Source: Desulfarculaceae bacterium (GTDB lineage: Bacteria > Desulfobacterota > Desulfarculia > Desulfarculales > Desulfarculaceae). From it: a stretch of 64,000 nucleotides of DNA. Of the stretch, positions 53,269 to 62,199 are shown piece after piece. The notes beneath the pieces were generated by a model, which was not told the origin of the DNA, searched no databases, and saw nothing but the letters and a program-made list of their open reading frames with translations. How positions within the stretch are numbered: position 1 is the first letter of the stretch; each line of letters opens with the position of its first letter. The translations under genes were made by a program, and so were the position numbers. The stretch spans positions 186,001 through 250,000 of the forward strand of contig JAIPEN010000002.1 in the NCBI GenBank assembly GCA_021737145.1, in the 5' to 3' direction.

Positions 53269-53451
53269 ATGAGCCCCAAAAAAGAATTGCCCCTGGACCG
53301 CCTGACTCCCCGCCAGGAGTCCCTGCTCAAGGCCTCCAAGGAGATAATCGTCAAGTTTATCGAGAGCGGCCGCATGTCCGTGTCCGCCTTTGAAGAGGCC
53401 TTTCCCCAGGTCTACAACACCCTCAAGGACACCCTGAAAAAAGACAAGTAA
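53269..53451 (+). CDS. Small conserved-looking protein of unknown function
   Basis: A 60-residue acidic/basic helical protein (LTPRQESLLKASKEIIVKFIESGRMSVSAFEEAFPQVYNTLKDTLKK). The start is ATG with AGGAG 6 bases before it; the frame is open further upstream but without a start that fits. Similar short proteins seem familiar from delta-proteobacteria; the role is unknown. It faces truA with repeat D between them. Confidence 0.6.
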   Translation: MSPKKELPLDRLTPRQESLLKASKEIIVKFIESGRMSVSAFEEAFPQVYNTLKDTLKKDK

Positions 53452-53455
53452 CCGC

Positions 53456-53514
53456 GGCCGGCTTTGCCAGGCGCGGCTCCGGGCCGTTGCGGGCCGCGCT
53501 CCAGCGAGGCGCCA
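53456..53514. repeat. Degenerate/short copy of the intergenic repeat, copy D
   Basis: A GC-rich stretch between convergent genes. CCGTTGCGGGCCGCGCTCCAG (53484-53504) resembles GCGTTGCCTGCGCCGCTCCAG of copy C, and GCCGGCTTTGCCAGGCG resembles the start of copies A and C. The rest of the unit is missing, so this is a tentative member. Confidence 0.4.
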
Positions 53515-53524
53515 GGAAACGCGC

Positions 53525-54373
53525 CTACGCGGGCTCCCGCGTATAGAAGACTTGCGCCAGATAGAGCCCCTGGGGCGGGGCCTTGGGCCCGGAGTAGAGG
53601 CGCTGGCCCGCCAGGGCCATCTCGGCCAGGGCCGCGGGCCTTAGCTCGCCGCGCCCCACCTGCGCCAAGGAGCCGGCCAAATTGCGCACGCTGTGGCGCA
53701 AAAAGCCGCTGGCCGTGAGTCTGAGCTCCACCAGACCGTCATCCAGTTGGTTCAGCTCGGCGCGGTAAATGCGGCGCTTGGTGGTCAGCCCCGGATCGGA
53801 CCCGGCGGTGGAAAAGGCGGCCAAATCCACCTCCCCGGCCAGCTCCTCCAGGGCCGCGCCCATGGCCGCCAGGTCGAGCCCGGCCTTGAGGGGCCAGCAG
53901 TGGGGCTCCAAAAACAGGGCGGCCTCGGCTTTGGGCCAAAAATAATAGTGGTAGGTCTTGCCTCGGGCGTTGTAGCGGGCGTGAAACTCCTGTTCCACCG
54001 GCCCCAGGGCGCGGGGCCAGATGCCGCCGGGCAGCAGGGCGCGCAGGCCCCGGAGCATCTCGGGCGCGGCCAGACGGCTATGGGTGGAAAAGCTGGCCAC
54101 CTGTCCCCAGGCGTTCACCCCGGCGTCGGTGCGGCCCGAGGCCTCCACCCGTACGGGCTCGTCGCACAGCCGGGACAGGGCCGCCTCCACCGCGCCCTGC
54201 ACCGTGGCCTCGCCGGGCTGCACCTGCCAGCCCGCGAACCCCGCCCCCCGATAGGCCAGGGCCAGGGCCAGGCGCCGGGTGTCGCCCTCGGGCTCCTGCC
54301 GCGCAAAAGGCACGTCCAGGGCCGGGAAACGGCCGGCCAGCCGCTCCCAGAGCCCGGGGATAGCGTCGCCCAC
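53525..54373 (-). CDS. truA: tRNA pseudouridine(38-40) synthase TruA
   Basis: A 282-residue pseudouridine synthase. LALALAYRGAGFAGWQVQP is the typical TruA start, VEASGRTDAGVNAWGQVASF holds the catalytic Asp (D83 here), and YHYYFW and SGFLRHSVRNLAGSLAQVGRGEL complete the pattern. It modifies the anticodon arm positions 38-40. GTG is the start; the first ~32 residues are an extension relative to most TruA proteins. It follows argC by 8 bases. Confidence 0.93.
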   Translation of the reverse strand: MGDAIPGLWERLAGRFPALDVPFARQEPEGDTRRLALALAYRGAGFAGWQVQPGEATVQGAVEAALSRLCDEPVRVEASGRTDAGVNAWGQVASFSTHSRLAAPEMLRGLRALLPGGIWPRALGPVEQEFHARYNARGKTYHYYFWPKAEAALFLEPHCWPLKAGLDLAAMGAALEELAGEVDLAAFSTAGSDPGLTTKRRIYRAELNQLDDGLVELRLTASGFLRHSVRNLAGSLAQVGRGELRPAALAEMALAGQRLYSGPKAPPQGLYLAQVFYTREPA

Positions 54374-54381
54374 GGCCGCGC

Positions 54382-55419
54382 CTAGGGGGTGAGGGCCAGC
54401 TCGGTCAGACCGGCGGTCTCGGCCAGGCCCAGCATGAGGTTGGCGTTCTGCATGGCCTGGCCGCTGGCCCCCTTGGTCAGGTTGTCCAGGGCCGAGAAGA
54501 GCTTGATCAGCCCGGAGCGCGGGTCCACGGCCACGCCCAGCTGCACCCGGTTGGTGCCCCGCACCTCCTTGCAGGCGGGCAGCCGCCCCGGGGGCAGAGG
54601 CCGTATGAAAGGCTCGCCGTCATAGGCCTGCCGCCAGCACTCCCGCACGGCGTCCGCGTCCGCGCCTCCGGCCGGCTTGGCGTAGATGGTGGAGAGGATG
54701 CCCCGGTCCATGGGCAGCAGATGCGGAGTGAAGGTGAGCCTCACCTCCTGCCCGGCGGCCACGGAAAGCTCCTGCTCCATCTCCGGGGTGTGCCGGTGCC
54801 CGTCCACCGCGTAGGCCTTGAAGTTTTCGTGCACCTCGCCGTGGATCAGGTTCAGCTTGGCCGAGCGTCCCGCGCCCGAAACGCCCGAGGCGCTGTCGGC
54901 GATGAGCCCCTCCGGCTCCACCAGCCCGGCCCTGAGCAGGGGCGCCAGGGCCACCAGCACGCTGGTCACGTAGCAGCCGGGGTTGGCCACCAGCCGGGCG
55001 GGGGGGATCAGGTCCCGGTAAAACTCGGGCAGGCCGTAGACCGCCTCGGAAAGCAGCTGGGGCGCGGTGTGGGGGGCGTACCACTGCTCGTACACCGCCT
55101 GGTCCCTGAGCCGGAAGTCGGCCGAGAGGTCCACCACCTTGGCCCCCGCCTCCAACAGGCCCGGAGCGGCGGCCATGGCCGCCTTGTGGGGCACGGCCAA
55201 AAACACCAGCTCAGCCCCGTCGGCCAGGGCGGCCGGGTCGTGGTCCACGAAGCTCAGGTCCCCCATGCCCTCCAGGGCGCCGAAGACCGTGTCCACCGCC
55301 TGGTCCTTGAACCGGGCCGAGCTAACCGCGCTCAGCTCCAGGCCGGGGTGCCCGGCGATCAGACGCATTAGTTCCACTCCGGTGTAGCCGGAGCCTCCCA
55401 TGATGGCGACCGGGATCAT
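54382..55419 (-). CDS. argC: N-acetyl-gamma-glutamyl-phosphate reductase
   Basis: A 345-residue NADPH-dependent enzyme of arginine synthesis that reduces N-acetylglutamyl phosphate to the semialdehyde. VAIMGGSGYTGVELMRL is the nucleotide-binding start, VANPGCYVTSVLVALAPL carries the catalytic Cys (C149), and HTPEMEQEL with the conserved His follows. Length is normal. It is downstream of rpsI across a terminator, with truA after it. Confidence 0.96.
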   Translation of the reverse strand: MIPVAIMGGSGYTGVELMRLIAGHPGLELSAVSSARFKDQAVDTVFGALEGMGDLSFVDHDPAALADGAELVFLAVPHKAAMAAAPGLLEAGAKVVDLSADFRLRDQAVYEQWYAPHTAPQLLSEAVYGLPEFYRDLIPPARLVANPGCYVTSVLVALAPLLRAGLVEPEGLIADSASGVSGAGRSAKLNLIHGEVHENFKAYAVDGHRHTPEMEQELSVAAGQEVRLTFTPHLLPMDRGILSTIYAKPAGGADADAVRECWRQAYDGEPFIRPLPPGRLPACKEVRGTNRVQLGVAVDPRSGLIKLFSALDNLTKGASGQAMQNANLMLGLAETAGLTELALTP

Positions 55420-55433
55420 GAAGCTCTTCTCCC

Positions 55434-55468
55434 AAAAAAAGAGGGGAAGGCCCGCTTGGACCTTCCCC
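55434..55468 (-). terminator. Rho-independent terminator after rpsI
   Basis: An 8-bp stem (GGGGAAGG / CCTTCCCC) with a 10-base loop; on the minus strand it is followed by CTC and a run of seven T. It starts 23 bases past the rpsI stop and separates the ribosomal operon from argC-truA. Confidence 0.85.
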
Positions 55469-55491
55469 AGTATAGCGAGCTTGAAGCGCTT

Positions 55492-55887
55492 TTAACGCTT
55501 GGAGTACTGGAAGCGGGCGCGGGCGCCGGGCTGGCCGTACTTCTTGCGCTCCTTCTTGCGGGCGTCGCGGGTGAGGAAGCCGGCCTTCTTGAGCTGCCTG
55601 TGCAGCTCGGGGTTCAGCTCGGCCAGGGCCTTGGCGATGCCGTGGCGCAGGGCGCCGGCCTGGCCGGTGTGGCCTCCGCCGCGCACCGTGGCCAGCACGT
55701 CCAGCTTGTCCAGGTTGTCGGTCATGGCCAGGGGCTGGCGGATCATCTGGAGCAGGGAGGGGCGAGTGAAGTACTCGTCGGCCACCTTGCGGTTAACCAG
55801 AATCTGGCCGCTGCCACCGGGGACCAGCCAACAACGGGCCACCGCGGTTTTGCGCTTGCCGGTGGAGTAGATGCGAGTGTCGGACAT
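55492..55887 (-). CDS. rpsI: 30S ribosomal protein S9
   Basis: A 131-residue S9: [30 protein letters not shown] at the N-terminus and the [16 protein letters not shown] tail whose final basic residues reach the ribosomal P site. It lies after rplM by 19 bases; GGAG precedes the ATG. Confidence 0.97.
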   Translation of the reverse strand: MSDTRIYSTGKRKTAVARCWLVPGGSGQILVNRKVADEYFTRPSLLQMIRQPLAMTDNLDKLDVLATVRGGGHTGQAGALRHGIAKALAELNPELHRQLKKAGFLTRDARKKERKKYGQPGARARFQYSKR

Positions 55888-55906
55888 ATCTAAATGACTC
55901 CTCCGC

Positions 55907-56338
55907 CTAGCTCAGGCTCAGCGTCTGGGGCTGCTGGGCCTGATGAGGATGCTCGGGGCCCACGTAGACCTTCAGCTTCTTGAGCATCTGGCGGCCCAGG
56001 CGGTTTTTGGGCAGCATGCCCTTCACCGCGGCGATCAGCACGCGCTCAGGGTGGGTGTCCAGCATGCGCCGGGCGTTTATCGAGGTAATGCCGCCGGGAT
56101 AGCCGCTATGACGATGGTACATTTTCTGTTCCATCTTGCGGCCGGTGAGCGCCACCTTCTCCGCGTTGACCACCACGATGAAATCGCCGGTGTCCACGTG
56201 CGGGGTGAAGATGGCCTTATGCTTGCCTCTGAGCCGCCGGGCCACTTCACTGGCCAGCCGGCCCAGGACCTGGTCGGTGGCGTCCACCACGTACCAGTCC
56301 CGGCTGATGTCTTCCTTCTTGGCTACAAAGCTCTTCAT
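55907..56338 (-). CDS. rplM: 50S ribosomal protein L13
   Basis: A 143-residue L13: [75 protein letters not shown]-type and [24 protein letters not shown]. The C-terminus is extended with [12 protein letters not shown]. The start is the ATG matching other L13; an in-frame start 108 bases upstream is in the leader. A hairpin (56372-56388) in that leader may have a regulatory role. Confidence 0.95.
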   Translation of the reverse strand: MKSFVAKKEDISRDWYVVDATDQVLGRLASEVARRLRGKHKAIFTPHVDTGDFIVVVNAEKVALTGRKMEQKMYHRHSGYPGGITSINARRMLDTHPERVLIAAVKGMLPKNRLGRQMLKKLKVYVGPEHPHQAQQPQTLSLS

Positions 56339-56371
56339 GACCTTAAGCCTAACTTGTAATCTCGGGCGGAT

Positions 56372-56388
56372 AGGGCGCAATTCGCCCT
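56372..56388 (-). promoter_or_regulatory. Leader hairpin upstream of rplM
   Basis: AGGGCG (56372-56377) and CGCCCT (56383-56388) with loop CAATT form a 6-bp stem about 35 bases before the rplM start. L13 represses its own operon through its leader in several bacteria; this stem is a candidate. Weak evidence. Confidence 0.35.
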
Positions 56389-56473
56389 CGCTTGTCGAAG
56401 CTGTATTTATAGGGGTTGGACCCGGTTCTGTCAAGGGCTGGCCCAAATAAAGCCGCTTGCCCTTTTGTGGGGT

Positions 56474-58675
56474 CTAAGAGCCTCCCACGTTGAGCAATTC
56501 TCCGAAGCCGCCCAAGGAAATGACGATAAAGAAGCCGCGTTGGTTGATGTCGTCCACATAGAAGGCCTTGAAGCCCCAGCACTGGGCGTCGTAGCCGATT
56601 TCGTACTGGGCCTCGAACTGCGCCCCGGTGTCGAAGTCGTGGCGGTTGACAAAGCCCACGTACCAGTCCTGCGTGATGGCCAGCTTGATCCAGGCGTTGA
56701 GCTGCTTCACCCCGGTGTTGTCGTAGCGCCAGTCGGCGGTGATGCTGTCGCCGCGGCGGTCCTCCACCCGGGCCAGGAAGTTCACCTTGGTGAAGGTGTT
56801 GTCGTAGAGGTTCCAGGAGGTGGTGTTTTCGAAGTAGATCCTGTCGGTGGGCAGGAACTGCAGGGTGCCCGACACCTCGCCCCAATACTGCCCGCTGTTG
56901 TCCTCGCGGTAGGTGTTCACGTCAAAGGACTGATACACGTTGAAGCGCAGGAACTCGCGGTAGGACGGGGTGATCTCGCCGGTGTCGGGGTCGGCGGCCA
57001 TCATCTTGTAGGTCAGGGCGTTCTCGAAGCCGTAGCTGACCACGTTGATGCGGTCCTTGCCGAACTGGGCCAGGTCGGGGATGTCGTCCTCTTCCAGGCT
57101 GGGCCGGTAGTTATAGTTCATGGTGGGCCGGAAAGAGTGCTTGATCTTGAAAGGATCTTCCGCCGAGCCGAAGTCGAACACCCGGTAGAGGTAGGTGCTG
57201 GCCTTGGCGCTGAACTCGTAGACCTGGTTGGCGCCCGCTTCCTTGGGATCGGTCGCCGCGTTGTCGCTGTCCACCGAATAGAAGCGCTGGCGCCAGGTGA
57301 AGCTCGGCTCCAACTCCAGGTAGTCGTCGAAGTTCAGGGGCAGGCTCACCGCCGGGCTTACATCGGAAATAAAGCCGGTGCTGCCCTCTTCGCGGTAGTT
57401 GTAGGTGAACGACGAGCCCATGGCGAAGTACACGCCGGTGTTGCCCAGCTGCTGGGTGGTGGCGTCGAAGCTGAAGGTGGGCAGGGACTGCAAGGTGGTG
57501 TCCTGGTTGCCCGTGGTGTCGTCGTAATAGATGAGCCCGGCGTTGAAGCTGGCCGTGGACCAGTAGCGGGTCAGGTTTACGGTGTTGGTGCGGGTCAGGG
57601 AGGTGTTGGGGTCCAGGTTGCGCCCGAACCACTCGGCCAGGCGGCGGTCGGAGGCGTTGAAGCCGCTGTAGCCGAAGGTGAACTCCCGGAGGTAGTCCTG
57701 GTCGCTCACCAAGTCGATGTTGGCTTTCAACTCCATGGTGTCGTTGAACAACTGCTGGTCGGCCATGCCTCGGAACCAGTAGCGCGAACCATAGGGCTTG
57801 GCGTTTTTGCCCTCTTTGTAGAGATCCTCGCCCATGGCGTCGTTGGGCATGTAGTCCAACATGAACATGCCCTTGGAAAGATCGGTAAGGGCGTAGCGGT
57901 ATTCCACCCCCAGGTCAAGCCCGCGCTTGCTGTAGTAGTTCAGGGTGAGGGTGGCGTCCATGTCCTCGCCCAGGGTCTGGTAATAGGGGATGCTGAAGAT
58001 GAAGCCGTCGCGCTGGCTCTGGCCCATCTGGGGGGCCAGCAGGCCCGACTGGCGCTTGAACTTGGCCGGGAACATCAGATAGGGAGACCACAGAATCGGG
58101 AAGCCCTTCACCCGGAAGGCGGCGTCGTGGGCGGTGCCGTAGCCCTCAACGGTCACGGCCATGTCGCTGGCGGTCACCTGCCAGGCCGGATCGGCCCCGT
58201 CGCAGGAGGTGAAGGCGCCATTTTTGACGGTGTAGGTCTCCTTGCCGGTCTTGGCTATCTCGGCGCCGGAGATGTAGTAGTTGTTGGTCTTTATGAAGAT
58301 GCGGCCGTTATAGATCTTGCCGGTGCTGTTGTTGAGGTCCACCACCATGCTCTTGCCGGTGATTTCCTGGGCCGCGGTGAGCAGGCGCACCCGCCCCTGA
58401 GCCTCGGCAACCAGGGTGTTGGCGTCCAGGCTTATCTTGTCGGCCATTAGGCGGGTTTTGCCCCGCAGGATCTCCACCTCGCCCTCGGCGGCATAGGTGG
58501 CGGTCTTTTCGTTATACATGACCCGATCGGCGCGGATATCCACCGGTCCCTGGGCATCCACCCGCATCAGGGTTCCCTGAGCGTGGACCCCTCCGGGCAG
58601 GACAAAAAGACCGGCCAGGCCAGCCAGTAGGATCAGAATAAGAGTGTGCCGTGATAGACGCCTGATTGCGAGCAC
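56474..58675 (-). CDS. lptD: LPS-assembly protein LptD
   Basis: A 733-residue outer-membrane protein with a signal peptide (HTLILILLAGLAGLFVLPGGVHAQ), an N-terminal OstA/LptA-like domain (DIRADRVMYNEKTATYAAEGEVEILRG...) and a beta-barrel (FPILWSPYLMFPAKFKRQSGLLAPQ, YDAQCWGFKAFYV). With LptE it inserts LPS in the outer leaflet. Only two Cys are present: about 158 in the N-domain (TSCDGADPAW) and about 699 near the C-terminus, placed for the interdomain disulfide essential in LptD. The start is GTG 5 bases after GGAGG; TTG 15 bases upstream is open. Confidence 0.94.
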   Translation of the reverse strand: MLAIRRLSRHTLILILLAGLAGLFVLPGGVHAQGTLMRVDAQGPVDIRADRVMYNEKTATYAAEGEVEILRGKTRLMADKISLDANTLVAEAQGRVRLLTAAQEITGKSMVVDLNNSTGKIYNGRIFIKTNNYYISGAEIAKTGKETYTVKNGAFTSCDGADPAWQVTASDMAVTVEGYGTAHDAAFRVKGFPILWSPYLMFPAKFKRQSGLLAPQMGQSQRDGFIFSIPYYQTLGEDMDATLTLNYYSKRGLDLGVEYRYALTDLSKGMFMLDYMPNDAMGEDLYKEGKNAKPYGSRYWFRGMADQQLFNDTMELKANIDLVSDQDYLREFTFGYSGFNASDRRLAEWFGRNLDPNTSLTRTNTVNLTRYWSTASFNAGLIYYDDTTGNQDTTLQSLPTFSFDATTQQLGNTGVYFAMGSSFTYNYREEGSTGFISDVSPAVSLPLNFDDYLELEPSFTWRQRFYSVDSDNAATDPKEAGANQVYEFSAKASTYLYRVFDFGSAEDPFKIKHSFRPTMNYNYRPSLEEDDIPDLAQFGKDRINVVSYGFENALTYKMMAADPDTGEITPSYREFLRFNVYQSFDVNTYREDNSGQYWGEVSGTLQFLPTDRIYFENTTSWNLYDNTFTKVNFLARVEDRRGDSITADWRYDNTGVKQLNAWIKLAITQDWYVGFVNRHDFDTGAQFEAQYEIGYDAQCWGFKAFYVDDINQRGFFIVISLGGFGELLNVGGS

Positions 58676-58743
58676 TTCCACCTCCAACAAGGCGTGTGGC
58701 GGGTTAACACTTTTGCTGGCCGCACCCTAGCAGATGCGGCAAT

Positions 58744-60045
58744 TTAAGGCAAGTCGCTTGTACCGCCGGACAAAAGGGTGCGGGCTTCGCCCACGGTGAA
58801 CAGACTGCCGGTGACCAAAACCGCCCCGCCGGGGCCGGCCAGGGCCTTGGCGCGCTCCATGGCCTTGCCCAGATCCGGCTCTATTTCTCCGGGCGGGGCA
58901 TCGGGGGGAGCCTGGTCCACCAGCACTTGGGGATCGGCCGCCCGGCTGTACACCGGCCGGGAATAGACCACCCGGTCGGCGGCGGGAAGCAGCAGCCCCA
59001 GCAGGGTGCCGATCTCCTTGTCGGCCATGACCCCCACCACCATTACCAAGGGCTTGCGCCCGGCCCGCATGGACTCCAGGCTGGCCAGGAGGGCCTTGGC
59101 CGCGGCCGGGTTGTGGGCCCCGTCCAGCCACAGGTCGGGCTGGTCGGGCTGGGTGGGCCAGCGTTCCAGGCGCCCCGGCCAGCGCACCTGGGTGAGCCCC
59201 CGGGCCAGATGGCCCGCGTTCAGGGGCAGGCCGGCCTCGGCCAGGGCCTCGGCCACGCCCAGGGCCAGGCAGGCGTTCACCGGCTGATGGGCCCCCACCA
59301 GATTGGTGGTCACCTGGCTGAGCCGCCAGAGCCGCCCCTTGAGGTCGAAGCGTTGGTTTCCCCGCCGCCGGAAGCTGAGCTCGCGGCCCCGGCGATACAC
59401 CGGGGCCCGGAGTTGGGCGGCGGTTTGCTCCACCAGTCGCCGGGCGCTGGGCTGCATAACCCCGTGGATCAGGGGCACCTTCTTCTTGATGATGCCCGCT
59501 TTTTCAAAGGCGATGTTTTTCAGGCCCTTGCCCAAATAGTCCTCGTGCTCCAGGCTCAGGTTGGTGATCACCGTGACCAGGGGCTCGCAGATGTTGGTGG
59601 CGTCCAGGCGGCCGCCCAGGCCGGTCTCCATGATGGCCAACTCCACGCCTTCCCGCGAGAAGTGCTCAAAGGCCATGGCCGTGACGAACTCGAAGTAGGT
59701 GGGCGGTTCGCGCTGGTCCACCACCTCCCACACCGCCTTGCAAAGCTCAACCACCTTGCGCTGGGAGATCTCCTTGCCGCCCACCCGGAAGCGCTCGGTG
59801 AAACGCTCCAGATGGGGCGAGGTGTAAAAGCCGGTCTTGACCCCGGCCTCCATGAGGGCCGCTTCCAGCATGGCCCCCACGCTGCCCTTGCCGTTGGTGC
59901 CGGCCAGGTGCACGCAGGGCAGGCCGCGATGGGGGGCGCCCAGGCCCTCGAGGAGGTTGCGGGTGGAGCTGAGGCCCAGCTTTATGCCGAACTTCTGAAG
60001 TTCGTAGAGCTTGGCCACGGCGCGCTGATAGGAACTGGGGGGCAT
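58744..60045 (-). CDS. folC: Bifunctional folylpolyglutamate/dihydrofolate synthase
   Basis: A 433-residue Mur-ligase-fold enzyme that adds glutamate to dihydropteroate and folates. HLAGTNGKGSVGAMLEAALMEAG is the P-loop; FEFVTAMAFEHFSREGVELAIMETGLGGRLDATN is the catalytic-domain signature; TSPHLERFTERFRVGGKEIS is typical of FolC. The C-terminal domain has WLDGAHNPAAAKALLASL. The ATG lies 12 bases after the helicase stop, so they are probably in one transcript. Downstream comes lptD. Confidence 0.95.
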   Translation of the reverse strand: MPPSSYQRAVAKLYELQKFGIKLGLSSTRNLLEGLGAPHRGLPCVHLAGTNGKGSVGAMLEAALMEAGVKTGFYTSPHLERFTERFRVGGKEISQRKVVELCKAVWEVVDQREPPTYFEFVTAMAFEHFSREGVELAIMETGLGGRLDATNICEPLVTVITNLSLEHEDYLGKGLKNIAFEKAGIIKKKVPLIHGVMQPSARRLVEQTAAQLRAPVYRRGRELSFRRRGNQRFDLKGRLWRLSQVTTNLVGAHQPVNACLALGVAEALAEAGLPLNAGHLARGLTQVRWPGRLERWPTQPDQPDLWLDGAHNPAAAKALLASLESMRAGRKPLVMVVGVMADKEIGTLLGLLLPAADRVVYSRPVYSRAADPQVLVDQAPPDAPPGEIEPDLGKAMERAKALAGPGGAVLVTGSLFTVGEARTLLSGGTSDLP

Positions 60046-60057
60046 GGATCCGAACCT

Positions 60058-62199
60058 CTAAATCTTGGACAGGTTGGCGAATTCGAGCAGAAGTATCTTC
60101 AGACCGTGGCGCTGAAAATGCACCAGAATTTTTTTGCTGCCCTGGTAGCCCATCACCCGGCCGTCGCCAAAGGTGGCGTGGCTGACCTGGCTGCCCACCG
60201 GAAAGGGCCGGTCCTGGCGTTTGCTGCCCCGGCTGGCCGGGGTGCCGGGCCCGGCCTCGGGCACCGCGAACACCGCCTCGGGCGGCTGCTCCAGGAGCCC
60301 GCCGGGCAGCTCGGCGATAAAGCGGCTCAGCTCGTTGGACACCACCCCGCGCCCCCGCTGGTACGACTCCTTGGGAGCCAGGATGGTCAGCTCGCCGGCG
60401 GCCCGGGTGCAGGCCACATACATCAGGCGGCGCTCCTCCTCCAGGGACTCGGGGTCGGTGAGGGCGGGCAGGGGCGGCAGGCGGCCGTCGGTGGCCCAGA
60501 GGATGAACACATGGGGCCACTCCAGGCCCTTGGCCGAGTGGACGGTGCTCAGGGTGATGCGCCCGCCGCCCCGCTCCTCGGCATAGGTGTCCGGCGGCTC
60601 CAGCACCACCTCGGCCATGAACTCGGCCAGGGAGTCGAAGCCCCGGACCAGGCCGGGCAGCTCCTCCAGGTCCCGCAGGCGCCGGGGGTAGTCCTCGTAG
60701 GCCTCGCGGCACACCGGCTCGAAATAGTCGGCCACCGCCTCCACCATGTTCAGGGGGGTGGCCGCCGGGTCCGAGAGCTCGCTCATCAGCTCCACCAGCT
60801 CGCGGAACTGATTGCCGCCCATGCCCGGGGCCGAGGCCAGACGGCCCAGGTATTGCTCGGGCTCGGCCCCGTCCACCAGATGGCGGATGGCCGCCTGGGC
60901 CTTTTTGGGCCCTATGCCCGGCTGGAGCATCAGGAGCCGCTGCCAGGAAAGAAAGTCGTTGGGATTGGCGATGACCCTGAGATGGCTCAGGGCGTCCTTG
61001 ATGTGGCTGGCCTCCAAAAAGCGGAAGCCGCCCACCTTGACGAAGGGCACCCGGCTGGAGGTGAGTTCCAGCTCCAGCTCGTAGGAGTCGCGCGAGGCCC
61101 GGAACAAGACCGCGATCTCCTCGGGCTTGGTCCCGGCCGCGGTGAGCTTGGCGATGCGCCCGGCCACCATGCGGGCCTGGCCCCGGTCGTCGCGGGGCCG
61201 GCGCAGGCTGGGGCGCTTGCCGCCCAGGCGCTCGGTGTAGAGCTTCTTGTCATAGCGCCGCCAGGCCTGGGAGATCACCTCGTTGGACAGGTCCAGGATG
61301 GCCTGGGTGGAGCGGTAGTTCTGCTCCAGCTTGATCACCTTGGTGCCGGGAAACTCTTCGGGGAACTCGAAGATGTTGTCCAGCCGCGCCCCCCGGAAGC
61401 GGTAGATGCTCTGGGCGTCGTCGCCCACCACCATCACGTTGTCGTGCTCGCTGGCCAACAGCTTGAGCAAGCGGGCCTGCACCGCGTTGGTGTCCTGATA
61501 CTCGTCCACCAGCAGGTGTTTCCAGTGGTTGGAAAAGCGCTGCCGCAGGTCGTCGTGCTCGCTCAGGAGTTTTTCGGCCAAAAATAGCAGGTCGTCGTAG
61601 TCCACCAGGTGCTGGGTGCGCTTGGCCTGGGTGTAGCCCTCGGCCGCCTGGGTGATCTCGCCGAGGTAGCCCAGCAGATGCCCGGCCCACTGCTCCACCG
61701 CGTCATCCAGGCTCAGCTCCAGGTTGCGCGACTTGCCGATGACCTCGTGGATGGAGCGGGCCCGGGGAAAGTGCTTGTCGCCCCGGGTCTTGAGGCCCAG
61801 CTCGTCCACCACCCCCTTGACCAGCTGCTCGGAGTCGCCCCGGTCGATGACCGTGAAGCTCCGGTCCAGGCCGATGCGGGGGCCATGGGCCCGCAGGATG
61901 CGGTGGCACAGGGAATGGAAGGTGCCGCCCTCCACCCGGGCGCAGTCCTGGTTCAGGGCGCGGGCCCGGGAGAGCATCTCGGCCGCGGCGCGGCGGGTGA
62001 AGGTCATTAGCAAAATGCGCCCCGGCTCCACCCCCTGCTCCACCAGATAGGCCACCCGGTGCACCAGGGTGCGGGTCTTGCCCGAACCGGCCCCGGCGAT
62101 CACCAGCACCGGGCCGCCCTTTTGGCCGGCGGCCAGGCGTTGGGCCGGGTTCAACCCCTCCAGGGCGGGGGAGAACAGATCGTCGCGAGTGCGCCTCAC
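60058..62199 (-). CDS. UvrD/PcrA-type ATP-dependent DNA helicase
   Basis: A 713-residue superfamily 1A helicase. Motif I is AGAGSGKT (residues 35-42), motif Ia TFTRRAAAEML, motif II VDEYQDTN, motif III GDDAQSIYRFRGA, motif IV LEQNYRSTQAIL and motif VI RRLMYVACTRA; STVHSAKGLEW is motif V. The C-terminus has a Tudor-like end (VGSQVSHATFGDGRVMGYQGSKKILVHFQRHGLKILL), typical of PcrA/UvrD. 3'-5' unwinding in repair. The GTG start overlaps the cobA-hemD stop (GTGA). Confidence 0.92.
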   Translation of the reverse strand: MRRTRDDLFSPALEGLNPAQRLAAGQKGGPVLVIAGAGSGKTRTLVHRVAYLVEQGVEPGRILLMTFTRRAAAEMLSRARALNQDCARVEGGTFHSLCHRILRAHGPRIGLDRSFTVIDRGDSEQLVKGVVDELGLKTRGDKHFPRARSIHEVIGKSRNLELSLDDAVEQWAGHLLGYLGEITQAAEGYTQAKRTQHLVDYDDLLFLAEKLLSEHDDLRQRFSNHWKHLLVDEYQDTNAVQARLLKLLASEHDNVMVVGDDAQSIYRFRGARLDNIFEFPEEFPGTKVIKLEQNYRSTQAILDLSNEVISQAWRRYDKKLYTERLGGKRPSLRRPRDDRGQARMVAGRIAKLTAAGTKPEEIAVLFRASRDSYELELELTSSRVPFVKVGGFRFLEASHIKDALSHLRVIANPNDFLSWQRLLMLQPGIGPKKAQAAIRHLVDGAEPEQYLGRLASAPGMGGNQFRELVELMSELSDPAATPLNMVEAVADYFEPVCREAYEDYPRRLRDLEELPGLVRGFDSLAEFMAEVVLEPPDTYAEERGGGRITLSTVHSAKGLEWPHVFILWATDGRLPPLPALTDPESLEEERRLMYVACTRAAGELTILAPKESYQRGRGVVSNELSRFIAELPGGLLEQPPEAVFAVPEAGPGTPASRGSKRQDRPFPVGSQVSHATFGDGRVMGYQGSKKILVHFQRHGLKILLLEFANLSKI

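Noticed and set aside
58927-61587. 886-residue plus-strand open frame
   Set aside because: A GC-rich shadow antisense to folC and the helicase; its composition (His/Gly/Gln-rich) and lack of any motif mark it as non-coding.
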